Notes: a model not told the origin generated them from the sequence alone. A DNA stretch of 64,000 nt from Kroppenstedtia eburnea (GCF_013282215.1 NZ_CP048103.1:124001-188000), one strand, 5' to 3'; counted from the stretch's first letter, positions 37,618 through 46,922 are shown. Program-made: numbers and translations.

Positions 37618-38338
37618 GGCCTTTCAGGAGTTGACAACCGGAACCGGGGAAGAATTAGGATTTTGGGGGAGTTTGGATCGAACATTTGAAGGGATTCCCG
37701 TCGGAGTTGGGAAGGGATGGAAGTGGGGCAAGAGAGGCGTCGGTGAATTAATCCGACTTGGGAAAAAAACAGATGACTTCCTTGTGGGATTCTCCTGTGC
37801 AAAAAAGAAGGGTGGGGGTAAAGGGAAGAGCGACAGTCCTTGTGATGATAGTAAGAGTAAGCAGAAACATGATGGTAAACAGATTGATGGCAGAGAATAT
37901 CAGAAGAAAGTGGATGAAGCGAGACGAAAATTTGATCCGGACAAAGGGACTAAGGGTAAACTTAACTATGAGTTAAAGAAGCAAGATCGTGATATGAGAG
38001 GGAAAAACTATCATCATGGAGATGCCATGCAAGAAGCATTTAAAATTATCGAGGAAGAAACCGGCATTAAGAAAAGTGAATTTAAAGTGACAGAGTGGGC
38101 TAAAAGCAAGGATGGAAAGTCCTTTCCTGTGGAATGGAGACATGAACCCAGTGGGGCGGAAGTTAGTATGGATAAACCTCATTTCGGTTTTGACAAAAAC
38201 ACAGGCCAATGGGCCACTGGACCTGATGCTCCTCATATTGGCTGGCAAACTTCAGGAAAAAGGAAGGGTGGTGGGGCAAAAAGGGGACATATTTTAGTGG
38301 ATGATGTGCCAGCGGGACGACCGCCCTCCAAAGAATAA
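37598..38338 (+). CDS. Headless polymorphic toxin with Ntox47-like C-terminus
   Basis: The frame gives 246 residues, but the first six or so cross the junction with the minus-strand fragment. A pretoxin-like part (about 10-60: VGKGWKWGKRGVGELIRLGK) leads to FSCAKKKGGGK, a Cys motif in the position of the CxCP boundary. The C-terminal 110 residues, with WRHEPSGAEVSMDKPHFGFD, PHIGWQTSGKRKGGG and RGHILVDDVP, match the bacterial toxin 47 family. No pilin head is present, so this is an orphan tail or silent cassette. A likely immunity gene follows. Confidence 0.7.
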   Translation: MFPFLVLAFQELTTGTGEELGFWGSLDRTFEGIPVGVGKGWKWGKRGVGELIRLGKKTDDFLVGFSCAKKKGGGKGKSDSPCDDSKSKQKHDGKQIDGREYQKKVDEARRKFDPDKGTKGKLNYELKKQDRDMRGKNYHHGDAMQEAFKIIEEETGIKKSEFKVTEWAKSKDGKSFPVEWRHEPSGAEVSMDKPHFGFDKNTGQWATGPDAPHIGWQTSGKRKGGGAKRGHILVDDVPAGRPPSKE

Positions 38339-38517
38339 AATCGTTTGTATTGGAAAGTGGCTGGTGGATCCACTTGGGGCAAAAAATATACGTATTTTCG
38401 CCGTTTCAACATTTACCTTTGTTGACAAGGGGTATGCCTCATGTTAATTTGAATTCAATTTCAATAAGTGATGTATTCACATAGCCGTCCAATATTCTCT
38501 TGAAAGAAGGATGGACA

Positions 38518-39000
38518 ATGGATAGATTCAGCTTAAGAGCCCAAGTGATTGAGGCGGCGGAGACTCATCATATCCAGTATGTGGAGATTCCGCCAAAGGA
38601 AATGAATCAGATCCGTAATCGGGTGTTAGAGAAGTTTGTAGCTCCGGAAGGGAGAAAAAGTCGTTTTTTCTGGGAGTATATGCTTCCGCCACGTGTCTCT
38701 GTTCATAATGAAGAGGGCTGGCGATGGATGGGGGAGTTTGTTGACGAATCCGAGGTGATTCTCTTTTTCGAAGATACGAGAGAGGAATACGGCTTTCAGT
38801 TATTCTCGGGTCCGGATCTGGTTGAAATCGTGGGGGAAATGACTTTGTGCGAGATTTATCTAACTGATCCGGAATTCAGCTATTTATTGGTTCACAATCA
38901 TCATGACTTCTTATTGTCTTCCGGTGCTGCAGTTTCCGAATGGCTATCCAAATACAAAACGCCTGAATACGATTGGCAATCCCGTTCAAGGGGCAAATAA
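38518..39000 (+). CDS. Candidate immunity protein for the Ntox47-like toxin
   Basis: 160 residues, acidic, cytosolic. It contains FFWEYMLPPRVSVH, EVILFFEDTREEYGF and YLLVHNHHDFLLSSG, a pattern I recall from an uncharacterised family of toxin-linked proteins (DUF6756-like; recalled, not checked). The ATG at 38518 follows GAAAGAAGGA. The gene lies 179 bases after the toxin tail on the same strand. A terminator follows at 39109. Confidence 0.6.
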   Translation: MDRFSLRAQVIEAAETHHIQYVEIPPKEMNQIRNRVLEKFVAPEGRKSRFFWEYMLPPRVSVHNEEGWRWMGEFVDESEVILFFEDTREEYGFQLFSGPDLVEIVGEMTLCEIYLTDPEFSYLLVHNHHDFLLSSGAAVSEWLSKYKTPEYDWQSRSRGK

Positions 39001-39108
39001 CCTGCAAGAACAGACTAAGATAGCAGGATAAGGAAGATCCGGGATGTCTGGAGCTTAGACTTTAGATGTTCCAAAACCCACAACATCCAAAAGAGCTGTC
39101 AGATCCAT

Positions 39109-39138
39109 ATCCACAACCGGGGATGTGGATCCTTTTTT
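39109..39138 (+). terminator. Terminator after the Ntox47-like cassette
   Basis: ATCCACA and TGTGGAT around an eight-base loop, then CC and six T. Confidence 0.8.
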
Positions 39139-39323
39139 CTTTGTTAAGTACCTATGGTAGAAAAAAATCGGAACACTTGTTCCCAACCGCTCTTTCGTGT
39201 ATGATAATGATACACAGGTCAGAAAAGCCGACAAATCCTTTTAACTCACTAAACCAAGGTGATAGTTAATCTAGGTACTAAGGTGTAAAAGTTGAGAACC
39301 TACGGAAAGTGACCTGGTTTTCC

Positions 39324-39353
39324 TTGTTTTTCCCGGATTGGTTTCAATATAAT
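39324..39353 (+). promoter_or_regulatory. Candidate sigma-A promoter of the tad locus
   Basis: TTGTTT and a perfect TATAAT with an 18-base spacer, 58 bases before the prepilin peptidase gene. The rest of the 411-base gap holds only the terminator. Confidence 0.5.
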
Positions 39354-39411
39354 AGGCATGGAACACATTTTTTCATATGATTCGGTATTTTTGTTCGGAG
39401 GAGTTTAGTGA

Positions 39412-39870
39412 ATGAACATTTCGCTGGCAGAACATCTGATATATATCTCCTTGATTCTGATTCTGATCTGTGCGACAGTCACGGATCTTAGGGAGCGTCT
39501 CATCTATGACCGGTTTGTTCTGATCGGGCTGGCTTTTGCTCTGGGGATCCACTTATATAGCCGTCATTATTCCTGGACGGAATATATATTGACTGGTTTG
39601 GGTGCATTTTTCGCTTTGGCGTTGATAGCGATCCTGACAAAGGGGAGTGCGATCGGGGGAGGAGATATCAAGCTCTTTGCCATGATTGGTTTTGCTACCG
39701 GTTTGGAAGGCTTTATCCTTATATTTATGGTTTCCCATGTTGTAGCGGCGATCTTTATACTGGTCGTCAAGCTGTTTCGCAGTGACGCTGTTCGCAAGGG
39801 TACGGAGTTCCCTTTTGCTCCCTTTATCTTGATAGGTGTGCTGTTGACTTACACATACTATTGGATCTGA
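39412..39870 (+). CDS. tadV: Prepilin peptidase, TadV/CpaA (A24 family)
   Basis: 152 residues with about five or six membrane helices, the short A24B type found in Tad loci. The two catalytic Asp are in TVTDLRERLIYDRF and AIGGGDIKLFAMIG. It should cleave Flp-type prepilins after the Gly of the RKG motif, so both the pilin at 45331 and the five pilin-headed toxins are potential substrates. TTCGGAGGAG lies upstream of the ATG. Confidence 0.9.
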   Translation: MNISLAEHLIYISLILILICATVTDLRERLIYDRFVLIGLAFALGIHLYSRHYSWTEYILTGLGAFFALALIAILTKGSAIGGGDIKLFAMIGFATGLEGFILIFMVSHVVAAIFILVVKLFRSDAVRKGTEFPFAPFILIGVLLTYTYYWI

Positions 39871-40033
39871 CCCCAAATAAAAAGGGTAAATATGTGAAGG
39901 GAACTATTGTCAAAACAGTGGGAAACTGATATGATTTGGCCAAGCTTGAAATCTACGTCATGTCAAGTGTAATATATGGAAGGTCGGGAACCTCCGAAAA
40001 TACTAAAAGAAATGCGCAGGTGTTGGATCCAAA

Positions 40034-40771
40034 ATGCAGGATGCAAAACGCAGAGCCATCATATTTGCGGTTTTATCTGTTCTGTTGGCCACAGTGGCGG
40101 GATTTTTGTTTTTGGAGGAAACGGCGGCACTTCAAGCCGGGTTGGGAGCTCCCACGACGGTTTATGTTGCAAAACAGGAAATTGCCTCACGGGAAATCTT
40201 GCGGCCTGAGTTTTTCGAAGCGAAGGAAATCCCGAGTAAGTATGTTACCTCTTCCATGGTGACGGATCCGGCGGAGATCGACGGTCAGGTATCCGTTGTT
40301 CCATTGGGTAAAGGGGATCAACTGACCAAATCGATGTTGAAGCCGGCAAGACAACTGAACGACGGGGAGAGTCGCATGGTCTTGCTCAGAACTTCCGACA
40401 AGGTCTTGTTCGATGATAGTTTTACGGCTCAAGATCGTGTGGACATCATCGTCTCTTACGAGAAGGATCCGAAAACAGGGGCTGAAAAGCCAAAGACCAC
40501 TGTTTTTATGAAGGACAAGCTGATTGTCGGTGTCTCCAAGAACCAAAAGTCGATTGGAATCGAACTGACACTCAAAGAAGCTGAAAAGCTGGTTTACGCC
40601 GAAAACTTTGCCCACTCCATCCGGGTACTTAAGGCACCGCAGGAGCACGACATGAAGAAAGACAATGAGAAGGACGCCCAAGACGATCCAAAAAACAGCC
40701 AACAGCAAGGTCAACAACAGCAAAACTCTCAAAACAACAATCCACAAAACAATAATCAAGCTGGCAATTAG
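40034..40771 (+). CDS. cpaB: Flp pilus assembly protein CpaB/RcpC
   Basis: 245 residues. One N-terminal membrane helix (about 8-25), a SAF domain (TVYVAKQEIASREILRPEFF, then VPLGKGDQLTKSML) and the RcpC/CpaB domain (RVDIIVSYEKDP). The C-terminal 45 residues are low-complexity, rich in Q, N, D and K, perhaps reaching into the wall. In diderms CpaB works with the secretin; no secretin gene is expected or seen here. It starts at the ATG at 40034 with a weak ribosome-binding site. Confidence 0.88.
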   Translation: MQDAKRRAIIFAVLSVLLATVAGFLFLEETAALQAGLGAPTTVYVAKQEIASREILRPEFFEAKEIPSKYVTSSMVTDPAEIDGQVSVVPLGKGDQLTKSMLKPARQLNDGESRMVLLRTSDKVLFDDSFTAQDRVDIIVSYEKDPKTGAEKPKTTVFMKDKLIVGVSKNQKSIGIELTLKEAEKLVYAENFAHSIRVLKAPQEHDMKKDNEKDAQDDPKNSQQQGQQQQNSQNNNPQNNNQAGN

Positions 40772-40783
40772 GGGGGGATCACA

Positions 40784-41962
40784 GTGGGTGTGGATGTCAA
40801 GTTGTTGGTTGTCAGTGAAGATGAGGCCCATGCGGAAGATGTTATCTCCCGGGTCGCCAATAATTTTCCACAACACTTACATATCAAAGCTTCCGAAGTG
40901 CGTCAGGAGATTGCCCGACTGGGACCTGAACTGGTCATACTGCAAGAGCCGGGGGGAGATCTCGGCTTGCAACTTCTCCATTATATCTCCAATGAATTGC
41001 CCGATACATTGATCATATATTTAACTGAAGACCGGGATCCGATCAAAGCGAGGGATGTCAATCGCTCCGGAGCTTTTGATATCTTGTTTTTACCCGATGA
41101 GATCACAGCACTGAATGATGTGTTGAGCCGTGCAGTCAAGGCGATGAGTATCCAGCAGAAAAACAAAGCCAAAGCAGCCGGCGGGTTTACCTGGGGCCGG
41201 GGACAGGTGATCTCATTTTACAGTGGCAGGGGCGGCGGCGGCCGCAGTTTGATCGCCTCCACACTGGCTCAGACCTTGCAGATGGATTCAAACAGTAGTG
41301 TGCTTCTGGTCGATTTGAACCTTCAGTACGGCGGAGTGGAAACTTTTTTGGATGTGGATCACGAACGGTCTTTGTTCGATTTGACACCGGTGTTGAAGGA
41401 GCTGAATGACAACCACATCCGAAATGTGACTGCCATTGAGCCTAAATCCCATGTGGAGGTCCTGGTAAGTCCGAGGGACGCGGAGGTTGCGGAACGGATC
41501 ACAGAAGAGCATGTACAACGTCTGTTGCGAACGGCACGACGCTATTACGACTATATCCTGGTCGATCTGTCCACGGACATGAACCCGGTCAACTACAGTG
41601 CTCTGGAAGAGGCGGATCGTATATTTTATGTAATGACACCCGACTCCCCGGCCATCCGAACTTTCGGTCATGTCATGAAGCTGTTTTCCAAACTGAGCAT
41701 AGACCCCACCGACCGTCTGGAGATTCTCCTGAATCGGATTCACAAGGATACCGAATTGAAAGAAAAAGATGTGAAACAACATTTCAATTATCCCATCACA
41801 GCGGAACTTCGGGAAGACGCCAAGAGAGTCCAATCTGCGATCAACCGGGGGGTTCCTCTCCGATCTGCCAGGAAAGAGAAGAAGAGCTCTCCTTTCGTAA
41901 AAGATATACAGAAGTTGTCCTCTGCCCTGCTCCAGCAACAATCCAATCGTTCCGCTTCCTAA
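40784..41962 (+). CDS. tadZ: Pilus assembly ATPase-like protein TadZ/CpaE
   Basis: 392 residues. The first 120 form a receiver-like domain (VDVKLLVVSEDEAHAED). The rest is a MinD/ParA-like domain with a deviant phosphate loop, SFYSGRGGGGRSLIAS, where the signature Lys residues are Arg. VLLVDLNLQYGGVETFL and YDYILVDLSTDMNPVN follow. TadZ proteins place the Tad machine in the cell. The GTG at 40784 follows AGGGGGGAT. It is the third gene of the tad operon and ends 14 bases before tadA. Confidence 0.9.
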   Translation: MGVDVKLLVVSEDEAHAEDVISRVANNFPQHLHIKASEVRQEIARLGPELVILQEPGGDLGLQLLHYISNELPDTLIIYLTEDRDPIKARDVNRSGAFDILFLPDEITALNDVLSRAVKAMSIQQKNKAKAAGGFTWGRGQVISFYSGRGGGGRSLIASTLAQTLQMDSNSSVLLVDLNLQYGGVETFLDVDHERSLFDLTPVLKELNDNHIRNVTAIEPKSHVEVLVSPRDAEVAERITEEHVQRLLRTARRYYDYILVDLSTDMNPVNYSALEEADRIFYVMTPDSPAIRTFGHVMKLFSKLSIDPTDRLEILLNRIHKDTELKEKDVKQHFNYPITAELREDAKRVQSAINRGVPLRSARKEKKSSPFVKDIQKLSSALLQQQSNRSAS

Positions 41963-41976
41963 GGAGGGGATGAATC

Positions 41977-43362
41977 TTGTCCCTGTTTAATCGAACACAA
42001 TCTACATTGAAGTATACAAAAACCCAAACCATCCAGGCGAAATCCGTCGAAAAACCGAAGGAAAAAAAGCCGGCGGCCACCACCGATTCCCGGCTGGACG
42101 AGCTGGCCAGACATTTTAAAGCCCGTCTTCTCAAGGAAACGGATCTGGAGAAGCTGACCAAAATGCCTTCGGTGGAATTGAGGGTGACCTTGGACCGGCT
42201 GATCGGCCGTTATATGGCTGATGAACAGGTCGTCATCTCCCAACAGGACCGGGATCGATTGATTACGCGAATCATTGATGAATCAGTGGGTTACGGTCCT
42301 TTGGAACCCTTGCTGGAAGACCCGGATATTACCGAGGTGATGGTGAACGGCCCCGAAGAGATCTATTACGAAAAGAAGGGGCGTATCCATCAGACGGATA
42401 TTCAATTCAGGGATGAGGAAGCCCTTCGCCACGTAATCGATCGAATTGTGGCCCCCCTGGGGAGACGGGTGGATGTGAGCTCGCCCATGGTGGATGCCCG
42501 CCTTCCCGACGGCAGCCGGGTCAATGCGGTGATTCCTCCCATCAGCCTGAAGGGATCTCTGTTGTCCATCCGGAAATTTAGAAAAGACCCGATTCGGATG
42601 AACGATCTAATCGGCTTCAACAGCCTCACTCCGGATATGTCAACTTTCTTGACCAGTGTGGTCAAAGCGAAATTGAACATTATTATCTCCGGCGGAACCG
42701 GGAGCGGAAAGACGACCCTGCTCAATGCCTTGGCCAACTTCATTCCTGAAAACGAGCGGATCGTCACCATTGAAGATATGGCTGAGCTCCGCATTCCCCA
42801 CGGCCATGTGGCTGGGATGGAAGCCCGCCCCGCCAACGTGGAAGGAAAAGGGGAGGTCAACATTCGGCAATTGGTCAGAAATGCCCTTCGGATGCGCCCT
42901 GACCGAATCATTGTCGGGGAAGTACGGGGAGCCGAGGCCTTCGATATGTTGCAGGCCATGAACACCGGGCACGAGGGCTCTCTCACCACCGTTCACTCCA
43001 ACTCCCCTGAAGATGCCATGCGCCGCTTGGAGGCGATGGTGATGATGTCCAGCTCGGAACTTCCCGCATCGATTATCCGGGAATACTTGGTAGGAGCGAT
43101 CGACTTTATTATTCAGATCGCCCGTCTCCCGGACGGTCAACGAAAAATGATGGCGATCGCCGAGATGCAGAAAAATGAGGATGGTTCAGTCAAGCTGGTG
43201 GATCTGTTCCGCTTCGAACAGACCGGTGTCACCGAAGATGGACGAGTGACGGGCCATTTCACTCCCACAGGGGAGATCCCACAATGCTTTAATCGCCTGG
43301 GTGCTTACGGAGCTCCGGTCGATCCCTCCATCTTCACACCGGTTGCAGAAGGAGGCGAGTAG
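41977..43362 (+). CDS. tadA: Secretion/pilus motor ATPase TadA/CpaF
   Basis: 461 residues, typical of TadA. Walker A is ISGGTGSGKTTLLNALA; the Asp box and Walker B lie in RIVTIEDMAELRIPHGH and RPDRIIVGEVRGAEAFDML; the His box is MNTGHEGSLTTVHSNSPEDA. The motor powers pilus extension and retraction or export through TadB/TadC. The TTG at 41977 follows AAGGAGGGG with a nine-base gap; an ATG at 41970 is out of frame and stops quickly. Confidence 0.95.
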   Translation: MSLFNRTQSTLKYTKTQTIQAKSVEKPKEKKPAATTDSRLDELARHFKARLLKETDLEKLTKMPSVELRVTLDRLIGRYMADEQVVISQQDRDRLITRIIDESVGYGPLEPLLEDPDITEVMVNGPEEIYYEKKGRIHQTDIQFRDEEALRHVIDRIVAPLGRRVDVSSPMVDARLPDGSRVNAVIPPISLKGSLLSIRKFRKDPIRMNDLIGFNSLTPDMSTFLTSVVKAKLNIIISGGTGSGKTTLLNALANFIPENERIVTIEDMAELRIPHGHVAGMEARPANVEGKGEVNIRQLVRNALRMRPDRIIVGEVRGAEAFDMLQAMNTGHEGSLTTVHSNSPEDAMRRLEAMVMMSSSELPASIIREYLVGAIDFIIQIARLPDGQRKMMAIAEMQKNEDGSVKLVDLFRFEQTGVTEDGRVTGHFTPTGEIPQCFNRLGAYGAPVDPSIFTPVAEGGE

Positions 43363-43363
43363 G

Positions 43364-44290
43364 TTGGCTGCTTTGCTCGCTGCTGGTGCTGCCGCCTCCA
43401 TTGTATGGACGGTCTATTATTATTTAGTCTTCACCAACGAACGGAAGAGCGCCCATGAAAAACTGAACGAATGGATGTATCAGGGAGTGGAGAAAACCAG
43501 TTGGTCCGACTCCCTCTCCGATAAAATCGACGGGACAAACTGGGCCAAAAAGATCCGTCCTAAATTGGAACGGGCCAGCCTGGATCTGAAACCTTCTGAA
43601 TATGGGTCCATTCTCTTCCTGGGAGTGGTCATCCTCTTCATCGGTCTTCATCTGGTGGCGGGTATTAAGTCGGTGTGGTTGAGTGCGATCATTTCCCTCG
43701 TTGTTGTTCCCGTGGGGTCCAATTTGTTTCTGCGTTCCCGGCAACATATCTACGCTCAACGGATGGACAGTCAGCTTTCCGAAGTGTGTCGACTGTTGAG
43801 CAGTGCGGCAAGTGCCGGTCTGTCCATTCCCCAGGGGCTTCGCCTGGTTGTTCAGGAAATGCCGGCCCCGGTGAAGATTGAGTTGGGACGCGTGGTTCGT
43901 GAGATCGAACTGGGACGGGACTTGGAGGGGGCCTTGAATGATCTGTTGGAGCGAATCCATACACAGGATATGAAGGTGTTTATCAACGCTCTCATCATCC
44001 AACGCCGGGCCGGTGGCGATTTGGCCAAAGTGATGAGCCAGATGGCCGCCACCATGGAGGAGCGGAAGATCATTCATCAGACGATCAAAGCGGTGACATC
44101 CCAAGCGAGAACTTCCGCCTACGCCCTTCCGATCATCTCTCTCTTGATCGCCTTTATGCTCAGTAAAATGATCGACGGGTTTTATGATCTCTTTACATCT
44201 CTCCCGGGGATGATCATCCTGGCTCTCTTCGTGGGATTGCAAGTGCTGGGTGTCGTGCTGGTCCGCAAATTTTCCAATATTCGCGTGTAG
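43364..44290 (+). CDS. tadB: Pilus platform membrane protein TadB
   Basis: 308 residues: an N-terminal helix, a pair of helices around 90-135, the type II secretion F domain (VCRLLSSAASAGLSIPQGLR, RVVREIELGRDLEGAL, QRRAGGDLAKVMSQMAATM) and C-terminal helices. The start is a TTG at 43364 eight bases after GGAGG, right after the tadA stop. An ATG at 43301 inside tadA is rejected. With TadC it forms the inner-membrane platform. Confidence 0.92.
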   Translation: MAALLAAGAAASIVWTVYYYLVFTNERKSAHEKLNEWMYQGVEKTSWSDSLSDKIDGTNWAKKIRPKLERASLDLKPSEYGSILFLGVVILFIGLHLVAGIKSVWLSAIISLVVVPVGSNLFLRSRQHIYAQRMDSQLSEVCRLLSSAASAGLSIPQGLRLVVQEMPAPVKIELGRVVREIELGRDLEGALNDLLERIHTQDMKVFINALIIQRRAGGDLAKVMSQMAATMEERKIIHQTIKAVTSQARTSAYALPIISLLIAFMLSKMIDGFYDLFTSLPGMIILALFVGLQVLGVVLVRKFSNIRV

Positions 44291-44306
44291 AAAGGAGGGG
44301 TGGGGG

Positions 44307-45227
44307 ATGCTCAAGATTTATGCCCTGGTGGGAGCCGCTTGGCTGTTCTTCGTCTTGGCAGGGTGGATGTATGTGAAGTACAGGGACCGGAAAGAGCGGG
44401 TGCACCACCGGATCGGGGAGCAGATGGGTGTTGCATCAGTGGCGGAGACAGAGGGTGACGGCTGGAAGCAAACCCTGGTTCGGTGGTGTGATCAGTTTGC
44501 TCCCACAGGAAAAAATATTGAGTTACTGAGTGATCCCGAAGAGCTGAAGAATGACCTGATCAAGGCGGGCCACCCCTACGGACTCACTGTGGACCGTCTG
44601 CAAGGGGCCAAAGTGGTATTCGCCATCGGGGGTACCATCTTTGGATTACTGTACTTTCTGATCGGTTTGCCCCTCGCCCCTTTTGCTGTTGCCTTCGGTC
44701 CTTTGCTGGGCTACCTGTTTCCCATCTATATGGTGAAATTTAAGGCTCAGAAACGGCAAGAGGAGATCCAATATGAGCTTCCCGACTTTATGGATATGAT
44801 GAGTATCACCTTACAAGCGGGGATGGCTTTGGATATCGCTCTCGACTATTACGTTTTCACCAATAACGGGCCTTTAAGTGAAGAGATCGCCCGCATGAAC
44901 CAGGAGATCTCCTTCGGGGTTCAAAGGGAGACGGCCTACCGCGCCCTGATCGGGCGAACCGATTCCACGGAATTGGAGACGCTGGTTCAATCCATGATCC
45001 AGGCCCACAACCTGGGAACGCCAATCTCGGAAACCTTTGCCCTGCAAGCCATGGAAATGCGAAGCATGCGGGCGGAGAAAGCGAAGGAACAGGCAGGAAA
45101 ATCAGAACCCAAGATCTCGGCGGTGGCGGGATTGGTAATCACACCATCCATTATGCTACTTGTCTTTGGAGCCTTCATTCTGAAGTTTTTCTTTACGGAT
45201 GACAGTCCCTTTAAAAGCCTTTTTTAA
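44307..45227 (+). CDS. tadC: Pilus platform membrane protein TadC
   Basis: 306 residues with helices at about 3-20, 105-150 and 275-300 and a T2SF domain (YELPDFMDMMSITLQAGMAL, TLVQSMIQAHNLGTPISETF). The ATG at 44307 follows AAAGGAGGGG. It completes the tadZABC core and is followed by the pilin gene. An upstream in-frame start inside tadB is not used. Confidence 0.92.
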   Translation: MLKIYALVGAAWLFFVLAGWMYVKYRDRKERVHHRIGEQMGVASVAETEGDGWKQTLVRWCDQFAPTGKNIELLSDPEELKNDLIKAGHPYGLTVDRLQGAKVVFAIGGTIFGLLYFLIGLPLAPFAVAFGPLLGYLFPIYMVKFKAQKRQEEIQYELPDFMDMMSITLQAGMALDIALDYYVFTNNGPLSEEIARMNQEISFGVQRETAYRALIGRTDSTELETLVQSMIQAHNLGTPISETFALQAMEMRSMRAEKAKEQAGKSEPKISAVAGLVITPSIMLLVFGAFILKFFFTDDSPFKSLF

Positions 45228-45330
45228 AGGAGGTGATGAGAAAGCGAATAAAAATGAATCATTGATTTTGGATGATAGGTGGCTAAGAACTCGTGTGTAA
45301 AAAATTATAATTTGAGGAGGGCACACTCTC

Positions 45331-45540
45331 ATGAAAAAGGCCTTTTCTGAACTGTGTGTCAAGAGTTATGTAAAGGTTTCACAAGTGATTCGTAACCGCA
45401 AAGGGGCTTCTACTGTGGAATATGTGGCAGTTCTGGCTGGTGCAGCGGCGATTGCTGGTATTCTCTTTAGCCAAGCTGGAAGCATTGGCAATGAACTGGT
45501 AGGAAAGGTTAAGGAGTTCATTGGTAAGATCGGTAAATAA
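45331..45540 (+). CDS. flp: Flp-type pilin
   Basis: 69 residues. The class III signal reads NRKGASTVEYVAVLAGAAA, with predicted cleavage after Gly, Glu at +5 and Tyr at +6, then one helix and a short basic tail. It is the only bare pilin in the window; five larger proteins share its head. GAGGAGG precedes the ATG. Being last before a perfect palindrome, its transcript may be stabilised for high expression. Confidence 0.93.
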   Translation: MKKAFSELCVKSYVKVSQVIRNRKGASTVEYVAVLAGAAAIAGILFSQAGSIGNELVGKVKEFIGKIGK

Positions 45541-45543
45541 AAA

Positions 45544-45577
45544 TTTAGGCATATGATCTTAGGATCATATGCCTAAA
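45544..45577. other. Perfect 15-bp palindrome after flp
   Basis: TTTAGGCATATGATC and its exact complement around TTAG. There is no T tract, so it is not a standard terminator; it may attenuate read-through to the next gene or protect the pilin mRNA 3' end. Confidence 0.75.
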
Positions 45578-45596
45578 TCCATTTGGAGGGGTCAAG

Positions 45597-46922
45597 ATGA
45601 ATCTGGGTAAATGGATCAAAAGTGGATGGTTAATATTTTTGGCTGTGGTTATGGTTGTGGGTTGTTCTCAGGAAACAGGAAGCAGTGGAAAACAAAATGA
45701 GAACGGAGAAGAGGAAAGAAAACCACAAAAGATTGCCACCACCATTGAAGAGATCGTGGAACAGGGTGCCGGCACCTACTCCGGAGACAAGTATGACCGA
45801 GCCAAGGTGGAAGCCGAGCTGGACAAAATCCCGCAGGATGCCAGCGATGAGGAAGTCTTCAACACCATCGTCAGCCTCATCGCTGAGGATTACGGGCCGG
45901 TGAAGGATGCCTATGACAACTTTGATCCCACCTTTAATGTCTCCGGAGATCAGCCGGGAACAGAGGTAAACGGGCCGAAGGAGAAACAGCACAACGTCAC
46001 CATCCTGTTGGATGCCAGCGGTAGCATGGCCGCCCGAGTCAGCGGGGGCGAGAAGATGCACGTGGCCAAGGAGGCCGTCCGCTCCTTTACCTCTCAGATG
46101 CCCGAGGGGACCCACGTCTCCCTGATCGTGTACGGGCACAAGGGAAGCAACAGCAAAGCGGATCAGGCCGAGTCCTGCAAGGGGATTGAAGAGATTGTGG
46201 AATTGGGCCCCTATGATGAATCCACTTTGCAAAGCAAATTGGATCCGATCCGGGCGACAGGATGGACTCCTTTGGCAGGAGCGATGAACCAGGCGGGTCA
46301 GCGATTGAAGGAGACCGAGGGACAGGCTGAAAACATGATCTATGTGGTAAGTGATGGCTTGGAGACCTGTGGGGGCGACCCGGTGAAAGAAGCTAAATCT
46401 CTCAATCAATCCAATATCAAGGCGACGGTCAATATCATCGGGTTTGATGTGGGGAACAAAGAGCATCAGGCCTTAAAGAAGGTGGCGGAAGCAGGCGGGG
46501 GAAAGTACTTTTCGGCAACGTCCAAAACGGAGTTGGATTTGTACTTTCGGAACGAGTATGCAAAGTTAAAGTTGGAATGGTGGAGCTATGAAGGCGACGC
46601 ATTAAGTCAACTTGGGTCCCAAAGTAGTGATTACCTAGAGTACATCAGCGAAACAGATAAACAATTCAAAGATAAATACTATAAAAAAGAACTAGATCGA
46701 TTCAAGGATGCAATTAACTACATAGAAAGGAAGGGGGATTATAAAAGTCTAGGAACATACAATAAGCAAAGAGAAGATATAATAAGTAGGTATTTCCACG
46801 GAAAGTTTAGTGAATCAAATTCAAAAAGGGAGCAAGAGTACTCTAAAGCAGTTGAAAAGATGAAAGGTGAAGTATCTGACCAACAAGATGATCTTCAAGA
46901 CAAGAAAAACAAGCACGATTAA
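45597..46922 (+). CDS. VWA-domain lipoprotein (first copy)
   Basis: 441 residues. A lipoprotein signal ends in the lipobox VVGC (Cys about residue 22). A spacer with GAGTYSGDKYDRAKVEAELD precedes a von Willebrand A domain (about 130-320) with the MIDAS DASGSMAARVSGG, then TGWTPLAGAMNQ and VVSDGLETCGGDPVKEA. A charged, probably coiled tail (350-441) follows. VWA modules in Tad loci (TadG type) mediate adhesion or assembly. A paralogue lies at 62584. The lysine/acid-rich tail is AT-rich compared with the domain. Confidence 0.88.
   Translation: MNLGKWIKSGWLIFLAVVMVVGCSQETGSSGKQNENGEEERKPQKIATTIEEIVEQGAGTYSGDKYDRAKVEAELDKIPQDASDEEVFNTIVSLIAEDYGPVKDAYDNFDPTFNVSGDQPGTEVNGPKEKQHNVTILLDASGSMAARVSGGEKMHVAKEAVRSFTSQMPEGTHVSLIVYGHKGSNSKADQAESCKGIEEIVELGPYDESTLQSKLDPIRATGWTPLAGAMNQAGQRLKETEGQAENMIYVVSDGLETCGGDPVKEAKSLNQSNIKATVNIIGFDVGNKEHQALKKVAEAGGGKYFSATSKTELDLYFRNEYAKLKLEWWSYEGDALSQLGSQSSDYLEYISETDKQFKDKYYKKELDRFKDAINYIERKGDYKSLGTYNKQREDIISRYFHGKFSESNSKREQEYSKAVEKMKGEVSDQQDDLQDKKNKHD

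Noticed and set aside
39936-40262. Short frames overlapping the start of cpaB
   Set aside because: They lie in other frames over the cpaB start and lack ribosome-binding sites and family matches.
45241-45320. A TATAAT at 45306 as a promoter of the flp pilin gene
   Set aside because: The box lies only a few bases before the ribosome-binding site, so transcription would start within or after it. There is also no -35 box at a suitable distance.
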